This document shows, in pieces, positions 22,825 through 34,930 of a stretch of DNA of 60,000 nucleotides. Position numbers and translations under genes: made by a program. The notes under the pieces were generated by a model. It saw only the letters and a program-made list of their open reading frames with translations, was not told the origin of the DNA and ran no database searches. Within the stretch, counting starts at the first letter, position 1. Each line of letters opens with the position of its first letter. This stretch comes from Nymphaea colorata (lineage: Eukaryota > Streptophyta > Magnoliopsida > Nymphaeales > Nymphaeaceae), in NCBI RefSeq assembly GCF_008831285.2, contig NC_045148.1:15790802-15850801 (forward strand), written 5' to 3'.

Positions 22825-23762
22825 ACTGGTTTGCTTGCTTATATAGTGTTGTATCTTGAGTATACATTGCGTGTCTATAACATTTAGAGAATTTCAATAG
22901 AATTCAACCTCTTAAAATTTGGTGTTTGCGTAAACTATGAATGGTTGATGTTTTTTTCTTTGTATATAAATATAATATATCAAAATATATATGGTATTTG
23001 TGTAAGTCATAATTATTTGGTACTTTCTTTTCTTTGCACAGAAATAGCATGCATTAATTCTTTACACTTTCGATACGCATTAAAAGCGGACACTTGTCAA
23101 CTGATGTTCACTACTAAATATCAATTTTATAAAACATGTTTACTTTTGCAAATATTTGAGCAATTGCGTCATCCACTTCCGAGTAGTGCAATTTTCCATT
23201 CCAACAATATTACATACTTGTTTGTCAGATTCTACAAAGTTGCATTTGAATGTATGTTTCACGTCTATAATGGTTGGGAGAATTTGAACAACAGCCAACC
23301 TCTTAAATTATAGTGCTTGCGTGAGTATAATTGTTTAATATTGTTTCCTTGGTATAGAAATAGAATGTAGTAAAATATTGAACTCACATAAGATATAATC
23401 GTTTTAAAACTTTTTTCTTTATATAGAAATACATTGTGTTCGTTATTGGTCACTATTTTGCCATGTAAAACCATTTTTATAAAAGAAGCATGTTTATCAA
23501 TTAGTGTTTGCCACATAAAACCATTTTTATAAGATAACATGTTTGTTTTTTCACGTATTTGAGTAACTGCATCTATCTTCCTTATAAGATCACATGTTTG
23601 GTTTGCTAGCTCATATAGCGTTGCGTAAAATATAATTGTTTGATATTTGTTTTCTTTATATAAAAATAAAATGCATTTGTTCATCACGGTTTTGCTTTCC
23701 ATTGCAAGACACTTATTGAAAAAGCAAATAAACCACCGAAATAAAATAGGAAAATGAAATAT

Positions 23763-23811
<49 letters not shown>

Positions 23812-24249
23812 CACTATAAGCCAAAACAAAAACCAAATTGCAATGTTTTTGAAAAGAAAAATAGCTTAAATTTTTTAAGTGTTATTATCTACATTTCTAA
23901 CAAATCAATAAATTCAAAATTTCAAGATAAAGAAAGCCTCCACTAGTTTCAGATTAGACAAGATCTACATTGCCACGTAAAACCATTTTTATAAAATAAC
24001 ATGTTTGTTTTTCCACGTATTTGAGTAACTGCATCTATCTCCCTCTGAGTAACACACTTTTGCCATTATAACAATGTCACATGTTTGGTTTGCTAGCTCA
24101 TATAGCGTTGCGTAAGCCATAATTGTTTGATATTTGTTTTCTTTATATAAAAATAGAATGCATTTGTTCATCACGGTTTTGCTTTCCATTGCAAGGCACT
24201 TATTGAAAAAGCAAATAAACCACCGAAATAAAATAGGAAAATGAAATAT

Positions 24250-24296
<47 letters not shown>

Positions 24297-24737
24297 CACT
24301 ATAAGCCAAAACAAAAACCAAATTGCAATGTTTTTGAAAAGAAAAATAGCTTAAATTTTTTAAGTGTTATTATCTACATTTCTAACAAATCAATAAATTC
24401 AAAATTTCAAGATAAAGAAAGCCTCTACTAGTTTCAGATTAGACAAGATCTACATTGCCACGTAAAACCAATTTTATAAAATAACATGTTTGTTTTTCCA
24501 CGTATTTGAGTAACTGCATCTATCTCCCTCTGAGTAACACACTTTTGCCATTATAACAATGTCACATGTTTGGTTTGCTAGCTCATATAGCGTTGCGTAA
24601 ACCATAATTGTTTGATATTTGTTTTCTTTATATAAAAATAGAATGCATTTGTTCATCACGGTTTTGCTTTCCATTGCAAGACACTTATTGAAAAAGCAAA
24701 TAAACCACCGAAATAAAATAGGAAAATGAAATATACA

Positions 24738-24785
<48 letters not shown>

Positions 24786-25227
24786 CACTATAAGCCAAAA
24801 CAAAAAACAAATTGCAATGTTTTTGAAAAGAAAAATAGCTTAATTTTTTTAAGTGTTATTATCTACATTTCTAACAAATCAATAAATTCAAAATCTCAAG
24901 ATAAAGAAAGCCTCCACTATTTTCACATTAGACAAGATCTACATTGCCACGTAAAACCATTTTTATAAAATAACATGTTTGTTTTTTCACGTATTTGAGT
25001 AACTGCATCTATTTCCCTTTGAGTAGCACACTTTTGCCATTATAACAATGTCACATGTTTGGTTTGCTAGCTCATATAGCGTTGCGTAAACTATAATTGT
25101 TTGATATTTGTTTTCTTTATATAAAAATAGAATGCATTTGTTCATCACGGTTTTGCTTTCCATTGCAAGACACTTATTGAAAAAACAAATAAACCACCGA
25201 GATAAAATAGGAAAATGAAATATACAA

Positions 25228-25265
<38 letters not shown>

Positions 25266-25708
25266 TTTGGCACTATAAGCCAAAACAAAAAACAAATTGC
25301 AATGTTTTTGAAAAGAAAAATAGCTTAATTTTTTTAAGTGTTATTATCTACATTTCTAACAAATCAATAAATTCAAAATCTCAAGATAAAGAAAGCCTCC
25401 ACTAGTTTCACGTTAGACAAGATCTACATTGCCACGTAAAACTATTTTTATAAAATAACATGTTTGTTTTTTCAGGTATTTGAGTAACTGCATCTATTTC
25501 CCTTTGAGTAGCACACTTTTGCCATTATAACAATGTCACATGTTTGGTTTGCTAGCTCATAGAGCGTTGCGTAAACTATAATTGTTTGATATTTGTTTTC
25601 TTTATATAAAAATAGAATGCATTTGTTCATCACGGTTTTGCTTTCCATTGCAAGACACTTATTGAAAAAACTAATAAACCACAGAAATAAAATAGGAAAA
25701 TGAAATAT

Positions 25709-25759
<51 letters not shown>

Positions 25760-27564
25760 CACTATAAGCCAAAACAAAAAACAAATTGCAATGTTTTTGA
25801 AAAGAAAAATAGCTTAAATTTTTTAAGTGTTATTATCTACATTTCTAACAAATCAATAAATTCAAAATTTCAAGATAAAGAAAGCCTCCACTAGTTTCAC
25901 ATTAGACAAGATCTACATTGCCACGTAAAACCATTTTTATAAAATAACATGTTTGTTTTTTCAAGTATTTGAGTAACTGCATCTATCTCCCTCTGAGTAG
26001 CACACTTTTGCCATTATAACAATGTCACATGTTTGGTTTGCTAGCTCATATAGCGTTGCGTAAACTATAATTGTTTGATACTTGTTTTCTTTATATAAAA
26101 ATAGAATGCATTTGTTCATCACCGTTTTGCTTTCCATTGCAAGACACTTATTGAAAAAGCAAATAAACCACCGAAATAAAATAGGAAAATGAAATATACA
26201 AGAGAGAGAGAGAGAGAGAGAGAGATTTGGCACTATAAGCTAAAACAAAAAACAAATTACAATGCTTTTGAAAAAAAAAATAGCTTAATTTTTTTAAGTG
26301 TTATTATCTACATTTCTAACAAATCAATAAATTCAAAATCTCAAGATAAAGAAAGCCTCCACTAGTTTCACATTAGACAAAATCTACATTGCCACGTAAA
26401 ACTATTTTTATAAAATAATATGTTTGTTTTTTCACGTATTTGAGTAACTGCATCAATCTCCCTTTGAGTAGCACACTTTTGCTGTTATAACAATAAGCTA
26501 TAATTGTTTGATATTTGTTTTCTTTATATAAAAATAGAATGCATTTGTTCATCACGGTTTTGCTTTCCATTGCAAGACACTTATTGAAAAAGCAAATAAA
26601 CCACCGAGATAAAATAGGAAAATGAAATATACAAGAGAGAGAGAGAGAGAGAGAGATTTGGCACTATAAGCCAAAACAAAAAACAAATTGCAATGTTTTT
26701 GAAAAGAAAAATAGCTTAAATTTTTTAAGTGTTATTATCTACATTTCTAACAAATCAATAAATTCAAAATTTCAAGATAAAGAAAGCCTCCACTAGTTTC
26801 ACATTAGACAAGATCTACATTGCCACGTAAAACCATTTTTATAAAATAACATGTTTGTTTTTTCACGTATTTGAGTAACTGCATCTATCTCCCTCTGAGT
26901 AGCACACTTTTGCCATTATAACAATGTCACATGTTTGGTTTGCTAGCGCATATAGCGTTGCGTAAACTATAATTGTTTGATATTTGTTTTCTTTATATAA
27001 AAATAGAATGCATTTGTTCATCACGGTTTTGCTTTCCATTGCAAGACACTTATTAAAAAACCAAATAAACCACCGAAGTAAAATAGGAAAATGAAATATA
27101 TAAGGGAGAAATAGAGAGAGATTTGACACTATAAGCCAAAACAAAAAATAAATTGCAATGTTTTTGAAAAGAAAAATAGCTTAATTTTTTTAAGTGTTAT
27201 TATCTACATTTCAAACAAATCAATAAATTCAAAATCTCAAGATAAAGAAAGCCTCCACTAGTTTCACATTAGACAAGATCTACATTGCCACGTAAAACTA
27301 TTTTTATAAAATAATATGTTTGTTTTTTCACGTATTTGAGTAACTGCATCTATCTCCCTTTGAGTAGCACACTTTTGCTGTTATAACAATGCCACATGTT
27401 TGGTTTGCTAGCTCATATAGCGTTGCGTAAGCTATAATTGTTTGATATTTGTTTTCTTTATATAAAAATAGAATGCATTTGTTCATCACGGTTTTAGTTT
27501 TCATTGCAAGACACTTATTGAAAAAGCAAATAAACCACCGAGATAAAATAGGAAAATGAAATAT

Positions 27565-27609
<45 letters not shown>

Positions 27610-28541
27610 CACTATAAGCCAAAACAAAAAACAAATTGCAATGTTTTTGAAAAGAAAAATAGCTTCATTTTTTTAAGTGTTATTATCTACATTTCTAACA
27701 AATCAATAAATTCAAAATCTCAAGATAAAGAAAGCCTCCACTAGTTTCACATTAGACAAGATCTACATTGCCACATAAAACCATTTTTATAAAATAACAT
27801 GTTTGTTTTTTCACGTATTTGAGTAACTGCATCTATCTCCCTTTGAGTAGCACACTTTTTCCATTATAACAATGTCACATGTTTGGTTTGCTAGCTCATA
27901 TAGCGTTGCGTAAACTATAATTGTTTGATATTTGTTTTCTTTATATAAAAATAGAATGCATTTGTTCATCACGGTTTTGCTTTCCATTGCAAGACACTTA
28001 TTAAAAAACCAAATAAACCACCGAAGTAAAAAAGGAAAATGAAATATATAAGGGAGAAATAGAGAGAGATTTGACACTATAAGCCAAAACAAAAAATAAA
28101 TTGCAATGTTTTTGAAAAGAAAAATAGCTTAATTTTTTTAAGTGTTATTATCTACATTTCAAACAAATCAATAAATTTAAAATCTCAAGATAAAGAAAGC
28201 CTCCACTAGATTCACATTAGACAAGATCTACATTGCCACGTAAAACCATTTTATAAAATAACATGTTTGTTTTTTCACGTATTTGAGGAACTGCATCTAT
28301 CTCCCTTTGAGTAGCACACTTTTGCCATTATAACAATGTCACATGTTTGGTTTGCTAGCTCATATAGTGTTGCGTAAACTATAATTGTTTGATATTTGTT
28401 TTCTTTATATAAAAATAGAATGCATTTGTTCATCACGGTTTTGCTTTCCATTGCAAGACACTTATTGAAAAAGCAAATAAACCACCGAAATAAAATAAGA
28501 AAATGAAATATACAAGAGAGAGAGAGAGAGAGAGATTGGAA
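22825..28541. repeat. Satellite-like tandem array of ~480-bp units with GA microsatellites
   Basis: Each unit carries, in order, ATACAAG-(GA)n, TTTGGCACTATAAGCC, an AAATAGCTTAA block, GCCTCCACTAGTTTCA, CACGTATTTGAGTAACTGCA, GTTTGGTTTGCTAGCTCATA and CATTTGTTCATCACGG. The GA runs start near 23,766, 24,253, 24,738, 25,227, 25,712, 26,201, 26,634, 27,103, 27,568, 28,052 and 28,516, giving spacings of 464-489 bp and one of 433. Two diverged partial units lie at the left edge (22,825-23,340). A last fragment lies right of the Copia element (34,697-34,765). The minus-strand frames of 60-145 codons, many with Ser-Leu repeats, come from the CT strand of the microsatellite and repeat with the unit. Confidence 0.95.
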
Positions 28542-29009
28542 TGTTGGGATTTCTCCCCTCATGCATATACAAAACCAAACGTATATACTCTAAAACAGGA
28601 TCATGCTCATGCTAAATCATTGAATTAAACAAAACCTTAAATCGAAGTGGAAGCGTACCTGAATCCATTTGAAGTGCACGGACAGTAGATCGCGGTAGGA
28701 TCTTCCAGGGTACGTGCAGTGCGCGTTAGGTCTCTCTCAGATGGGGAAGAGAAAACCCTAGAAACCAAATGCAACTGTTCGCACGACCCCAGGGACCACT
28801 ACCATTATATAATGAGGACAATTACGGATTCAACTCATCAAAGAGTCCATAATTGCGTTCTGATATCTATACATTTTAAAATTACCCCATACCATCTAAA
28901 ATGACGTAATATCCCAAAATGCAATCACTTAAGCGGATATTTACTTTAAGACAACCATAATATCTGAAATTCCTCATAGACATATGCCGGCCCACCAAAT
29001 GATCTTACA
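28542..29009 (-). repeat. 3' LTR of the array-resident Copia element
   Basis: 468 bp, starting TGTTGGGATTTCTCCCC on the plus strand and ending GATCTTACA, aligned end to end with 34,229-34,696. On the minus strand it runs TGTAAGATC...CCCAACA, the TG...CA form of an LTR. Confidence 0.95.
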
Positions 29010-29413
29010 ATCTTCCACTTGGGCCAAATATGTCTTTATACATTCAGACATTACATAAAACCTTAAGAGCTCATAACTGCTATCTTATTAAACGTCATTT
29101 TCACCAATCTCGTCCATGATCATATCAACACAGAACCAAAGCGGCTTTCGCTATATCAAAATTAACTAAACTTTCAATGATCACAAATGTTAACATAATC
29201 AATGACATAGATCTGATATGAATGTATAGCATGAAAATTACATGTAATGTGATTACAACATATCTATTCTCAACTGGTCCAACTTTAAAACCTTATGGAG
29301 ATCAAAAAACACAAACACATAAACACAGAATGGAACCAAAGAACTTTAAACTTTATTCTATAGAAAACTGAATATGTGTCCATACATAAGAGCAAACAAA
29401 ATACAAACTCCCA

Positions 29414-32149
29414 CTAAACCAGCACATCATCCAAGGATAACATCCCCATACGAACAACATGTTCGTGAAATACCTTAGGTGTTAAACCCTTAGTAAGCGG
29501 ATCCGCAATCATAGAGTTTGTCCCAATATGCTTTAAAGACACCTGATCATTCTGTATCCTCTCTTTAATAGCCCAAAACTTAATGTCGATGTGCTTCGAC
29601 TTTGACAAATTGCAGCTGTTATAAGAGTACATGACTGCTGAATTATTGTCACACAATAACCTTAGTGGCATTTCTATACCACTCACAATGCGCAACCCTG
29701 TGACAAAATTATGCAACCACAAAGCATGATTGGATGTCTCGTAACATGCTATGCTACTGTCCTGGCACCCAGCAAAGTCAGAATCTGAATACTCAATGAT
29801 CTCCTACTGGTCTGACTTCCTGTATGTGAGCATAAAACCTTTTGTTTTTTGTAAAACCCTCAATACCCTTTTGGCTGCTTTCCAATGATCCATACCAGGA
29901 TCACTTAAGTATCCGCCTAACATTACAACGATAAATGCAATATCCGGGTGAGTACAAATCTGAGCATACATAAGGCTTCCCACAACAGACGAATAGAGAG
30001 TCCTTTCAATTTTCTTAGATTCGATTTAACTTTTAGGGCACTGTTTGAGACTAAACTTGTCTCCTTTAGCAACTTGAGTATCTCCTGGTTTATAATCTTT
30101 CATGCCATATCGCTGAAGCACCTTATCAATGTAGGCCTTTTGTGATAATCCAAGAATACCCCGAGAACGATCTCGAAATATTTAGATCCCCAATACAAAA
30201 GATGCACAACCAAGATCCTTCATGTCAAACCGCTGTTGACAAAAAACCTTAGTTTCATGCAATATGCCCACATCATTACTTGCTAGCAATATATCATCAA
30301 CATATAGAACCAGAAAAATAAATTTACCCCCACTGAACTTATGGTATACACATTCATCAACCATATTGGTCTCAAAGCTAAATGAAACTATAGCTTGATG
30401 AAATTTGTAATACCACTGACGGGATGTTTGCTTTAGCCCATAGATGGATTTCTTGAGTTTGCAGATAATTTTCTTTGCATCACTTGAAACAAACTTTTCT
30501 GGTTGCACCCATATATATCGTTTCATCAATGTCTCCATTTAAAAACGTTATCTTTACATCCGTCTAATGCAACTCTAAGTCAAAATGAGCTACAAGTGCC
30601 ATTATAGTCCTAAAAGAGTCTTTCGACAAAACTGGAGAGAAAGTCTCTGTATAATCAATGCCTTCATTTTGAGTAAAGTCCTTTGCAACAAGACGTGTCT
30701 TATACCTTTCGATGTTTCCTAATGAATCCCTCTTGGTTTTAAATATCCATTTACAACCAATGAGTTTCACACTTTCAGGCAAGAGAACAACTTCCCATGC
30801 GTCATTGTCCATCATGGACTTTATTTCTTCATTCATGGCATCTATCCACTTATGAGATTTAAAACTCTTTATTGCTTGCTGGAAGTTAATAGGATCATCT
30901 TCCATTAAGCCCATATGAACATCATGTTCTTGGAGATAGACAAAATCATTTGAAATTGACTTCTCCTCTTTATAGTGGATCTCCTCAGTGGCACCTCTAC
31001 TTGATTTTCTTGAGGTTGTTGAGTTTGTTCTTCAGTAGACCGACATCATTGTCTTCTTTTGAATATGTTGATAGAACAATGACAGGAACAAAGACTTGAC
31101 TATTGCTTACAACATCTGTATGAGTAGACTCACGTCTCTCTTCAAAGACAATATGTTTAACGTAATCACCTCCCTCAAACTCAATATCTTCAAAGAAATT
31201 GGCATTTCCCGTTTCAAAGAAAGACTTACTGATTGGATTATAAAACTTATAACCCCTTAATGTTTGTTCGTTTTTCCTTTATACTTTCCATACAAACATT
31301 AAAGTCAGTAAAATCAAGGGACTCAAGAATTCCATTCGACATAAGCCTTTTTATTCTCTTTCCAGATATATGTCCTAAGCGCCTATGCCACAACATAGCA
31401 GAATTCTCATTGGCTAATTTTCTTTTAGTACCACTAAATGTAACATGCAAGGTTTCATAATATGAACCAACCGTATCAAGCAAATAAAGGTTATCGCTAC
31501 CAGATAAAGAACCAGTGACTATCAAATTTGAGTGCAGAAACAACTTAAATTTACTTCCTCCAAATGAACAATAATAACCAAATTTGTCCAATGAGGAAAT
31601 AGAAACCAAATTCCGTCTAAAAGACAGTACCACATATGTTTCTGCCAAATTCAAATAACAACCAGTCTTAAACAATAACCGAAAATCTGCTATGACTTCA
31701 ACTTTCACCTTCTTGTCATTGCCCACATAGATGAATCTTTCAGCATCATTTGGCGTTCGACAATTTAGGCAGCCTTGCCAAGACACACTTATGTGAGTAG
31801 TAGCAACCGAATCTACCTACCAAGTGTTTCTGGGTACTGAAGTTAAATTAACCTCAGAACAAGCCAAAGTGAGAACTGAACCCTTCATTTCACGCCATGC
31901 GTGATACTCAGTACAATCCTCCTTCATATGACCTTCACCCTTACAAAAGAAGCAGCCTAATAGGTCTTCCTTATGCTTCTTCTGTTTCTTAACGGATGAT
32001 TGGTCAACTGCAACTTCCTTAACAGTCTTTCCTTTCTTACTTATAAAAATCGAATCATTTAATTCAGGAATAGTACTCAAATTTGCAAGTATCATAGAGG
32101 CAGAACTCACTGTACAAAGAACAAAAATACCAAACATGCTCACAATCAA
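29414..32149 (-). pseudogene. Copia gag-pol remnant (zinc knuckle, protease, RT, RNase H; integrase core lost)
   Basis: Read right to left: a CCHC knuckle (CFFCKGEGHMKEDC) near 31,950-31,910; a protease site changed from DSG to DSV (VDSVATTHI) at about 31,815; a GAG-pre-integrase segment (LWHRRLGHISGKRIKRL) ending near 31,290. The frame then jumps to SYKFYNPISKSFFETGNA, which in complete Copia elements lies after the integrase. The whole DDE core is therefore missing, not merely mutated. The RT has RLVAKDFTQNEGIDYTETF, KKSIYGLKQTSRQWYYKF and the catalytic YVDD near 30,300. RNase H has lost about 35 residues between FAGCQDS and ACYETSNHA but keeps CDNNSAVMYS. Stops split the frame at several places. 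Confidence 0.92.
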
Positions 32150-32764
32150 AACATGTACAAAGATGAAATAACAAATATAAATGAATTTAAATACAATGGC
32201 CTAAATCCCATCACAAGGTACTGGTGCAACGCTAATATCCAATCTTTGGATTGAAATATTAACTGCAAGTGGTATTCTTGGTCAACAATGAATATAGATA
32301 ATTAACCCTATCAAACAACGAACCTATCTTTGGATTGACTCGTTATTCACATGGAAACCTAAAAAATTATCACATATTCATTGCCCCGTATACTGAAACA
32401 TCACCAAGCAACAATCCTCCTTTTGGTTGATCGTTACCCGCATGGTTTAAGTATACTATCATCTAATGTTCGAAACAGGAAAATTCGTACAACAGAGATC
32501 ACTTTGGCGACATAAAGTACAAACTTACTCATTTCAAACAACAGACATGGCCAAAGATCAAATTCATAATCCAAACATTCATCTAAAGTACACCCAAAAA
32601 TTAACAACATGCAAAACATAATGCATAAACCAAATTCACATACAAGTATGCCCTACATTAAATCGAAAACCAAATGATTCAATGATGCGACATATACAAA
32701 ATTGCCTTACATTGAATCCAAAATCAAATGATTCAATGATATGGGCCCAAAAGAGTCCAAAATT

Positions 32765-33330
32765 TCATGAACCGGTACCATAATTATGTTTAAATGGGTC
32801 AAGAACCGGTGAATCGGGCTTAAATTGGCCCGTATTGGTCTTAAACCACAACAAAAACACCCACATAGCCCTAAACAGGACTGGACCGGTCCAAAAACTG
32901 GACGAACCATTCAAAATTAGACCGTATCGGTTCCAAAACCCAATGATCCAGTTAAAAAATGGCAAAAAATAGGTTTTAAAACTGATTGAACCGGTCTGGA
33001 AAGCCCTGAATCGGTTTGAAAATAGTCCAAATCGGTTCCAAAACTGAATGAATCGATCAGAAAATCCCGAATCATTCTGAAAACTAACTGAACCGGTCTG
33101 GAAAAGGCCCGAATCGTTTCAAAACTGGATGAACCGGTCTGGAAAAGGCCCGAATCGGTTTCAAAACTGAATGAACCGGTCCGCCAAATGTCCGAATCGA
33201 TCCCCAAAAGTGTTAACTGGTTCTAAAAGGGTTCGAACCGGTCTGAAAACTAATTAAACCAGTCCAGAAAAGATCTGAATCGGTCCCCAAAAGATCCGAA
33301 CCGGTTTTAAACTTAAATGAACCGGTCCCA
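32765..33330. repeat. Degenerate ~42-44-bp minisatellite in the Copia leader
   Basis: The phrases GAACCGGTCTGGAAAAGGCC, GAATCGGTTTCAAAACTGAA and variants alternate about a dozen times, giving a diverged unit of about 42-44 bp that alternates AACCGGTC with AATCGGTT. It lies between the Copia 5' LTR and the gag knuckle, where the N-terminal part of gag would be expected. Confidence 0.75.
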
Positions 33331-33359
33331 TATAAATTTAAACCATATGGGTACGGGTC

Positions 33360-34180
33360 GGGTCCGAAAGGACCAGACCCGATCCGAAAGGTGAAAGCGG
33401 AGCGCTCCGCGAGGCGGGCGGGCGAAAGAAATTTTTTTTTTTTAAAGCTTATGGATCTGGATCAGGTTTGTTACGACCCGACCCGGTCCGACCCACTGGC
33501 TCGACTGCTCGCAGCGTCGTCTCAACCGCTCGCCTGCTGAACGGCAGGCGATCGGTGAAGCTCCACTGGGAGGCCAACCCAACTGTGTGGGTTGCCGCCG
33601 GCGGGCGCCGCTAGGACGGCCGGCCGTCGCCCGCCGCGATGGCCGGCCGTCGCCCGCCGCGATGGCCGGCCATCGCCTACCGAAAAACCGGCTGATTCCG
33701 CTGGCTTTCTCCTCTGTTTACCGCCCCCTTTTCCTTGATTGGGCAGCTGCAGTGGCGGCGAGGAACCCACCAGGAGACTGTGGGTGGGCCCGGTGGTTCG
33801 TACGGTGCCGTCCGGCGACAGTGGACTCCTCGGCGTGGCTGGATGGAGGCGGGCGAAGCCCGGGTCTCCCGTTACTCTGCCCCCCTTTTGCCTGTTCCTT
33901 TAGAAAACCAAAGAAGGGAAACAGGCGAATGGTCGGCCGTCGCCCGAACCGTCGGCCGCCGTCCCCCGTTGCTGCCACAACGGCCGGCCCCCGGCCATGA
34001 TCCTCCGCCGCTCCTCCCCTTGTCCTTTTCTTCGATTGCAACGGAAGTCGACGGCTTCCATCGTCTTAACCCTTGGCGATGCAAGCTGTCGCCCCCTGAA
34101 TCCAGATTTTTTTTTTTTTTGAAAAACTTGCAGCCAAAAAACCAAATGGGGGACATCCGAACGGGGAGACGCACAAAATC
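33360..34180. other. GC-rich block in the Copia leader with a 23-bp minisatellite
   Basis: The block is GC- and CpG-rich, unlike its surroundings. At about 33,617-33,685 a 23-bp unit (GATGGCCGGCCGTCGCCCGC then CGC) occurs about three times. Overlapping frames on both strands (for example minus 33,718-34,041) are Arg/Gly/Pro-rich shadows of the composition. It could be a captured host fragment or a family-specific leader; I do not recognise it. Confidence 0.6.
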
Positions 34181-34214
34181 ACCCAAAGAATCAACGATTC
34201 AACAATGAACATAG

Positions 34215-34226
34215 GCTCTGATACCA
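34215..34226 (-). other. Primer binding site of the array-resident Copia
   Basis: TGGTATCAGAGC on the minus strand, the sequence complementary to the 3' end of initiator methionine tRNA used by most plant Copia elements, two bases from the 5' LTR edge. It fixes the direction of the element. Confidence 0.9.
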
Positions 34227-34228
34227 AA

Positions 34229-34696
34229 CGTTGGGATTTCTCCCCTCATGCATATACAAAACCAAACGTATATACCCTAAAACAGGATCATGTTCATACT
34301 AAATCATTGAATTAAACAAAACCTTAAACCGAAGCGGAAGCGTACCTGAATCCATCTGAAGTGCACAGACAGTAGATCGCGGTAGGATCTTCCAGGGTAC
34401 GTGCAGTGCGCGTCAGGTCTCTCTCAGATGAGGAAGAGAAAACCCTAGAAACCAAAAGCAACTGTTCGCACGATCCCAGGGACCACTACCATTATATAAT
34501 GAGGACAATTACGTATTCAACCCATCAAAGAGTCCATAATTACGTACTGGTATCTATACATTTTAAAATTACCCCATACCATCTAAAATGACGTAATATC
34601 CCAAAATGCAATCACTTAAGCGGATATTTACTTTAAGACAGCCATAATGTTTGAAATTCCTCATAGACATATGCCGGCCCACCAAATGATCTTACA
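34229..34696 (-). repeat. 5' LTR of the array-resident Copia element
   Basis: 468 bp, same length as the 3' LTR, with about 20 mismatches to it and no visible indels. The outer CA on the minus strand is changed to CG here (CGTTGGG on the plus strand). Confidence 0.95.
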
Positions 34697-34765
34697 TGGG
34701 CACTATAAGCCAAAACAAAAAACAAATTGCAATGTTTTTGAAAAGAAAAATAGCTTAATTTTTTT
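34697..34765. repeat. Last fragment of the satellite array
   Basis: Resumes the unit interrupted by the Copia element (GGGCACTATAAGCCAAAACA through AAAATAGCTTAATTTTTTTT) and stops at 34,765, where the bHLH promoter region begins. Confidence 0.9.
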
Positions 34766-34814
34766 TATTGTAGAGGGAAAAATCTTTTATTGCAGCTCCC
34801 CCTCAGATTTTCCT

Positions 34815-34822
34815 CTATTTAA
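34815..34822 (+). promoter_or_regulatory. TATA-like box of the BEE-like bHLH gene
   Basis: TATTTAAG lies 109 bp upstream of the ATG at 34,931. This would place the transcript start near 34,845 with an 85-bp leader. Only about 50 bp separates it from the satellite array. Confidence 0.5.
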
Positions 34823-34930
34823 GCCACAGTTGCATCCTTCAATATTTCCCATATGTTCTCCTCTTCTTCTGCTCTATTCAAAATTTCAAACTCAGAGTGG
34901 CAGCCATTGAAGAGCAGAAATCCCAGAGTC

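Larger units (their letters stand above)
28542..34696 (-). mobile_element. Copia LTR retrotransposon inserted in the satellite array, integrase-deleted
   Basis: Two 468-bp LTRs (28,542-29,009 and 34,229-34,696) enclose a minus-strand body. A PBS complementary to initiator-Met tRNA, TGGTATCAGAGC on the minus strand, is at 34,215-34,226, and a purine tract sits beside the 3' LTR at 29,010-29,020. The LTRs differ at about 20 positions. The element sits inside one array unit: the unit breaks off after the GA run at 28,536 and resumes at 34,697 with TGGGCACTATAAGCC. Flanking 5-mers TGGAA and TGGGC agree only partly. Gag, integrase and RNase H all carry losses, so it is non-autonomous. Confidence 0.95.

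Noticed and set aside
23989-27627. Minus-strand proteins with Ser-Leu repeats followed by a conserved tail
   Set aside because: The Ser-Leu part is the CT strand of the microsatellite, and the tail repeats because the units repeat. There is no evidence of a gene so far; a test is listed as a finding.
23766-28541. Regular repeats that might suggest a CRISPR array
   Set aside because: Units are ~480 bp, nearly identical throughout, with GA microsatellites and no unique spacers or cas genes, in a plant genome.
33522-34208. Long Arg/Gly/Pro-rich frames on both strands
   Set aside because: They come from GC-rich DNA, which lacks stops in many frames. No frame shows a known domain.
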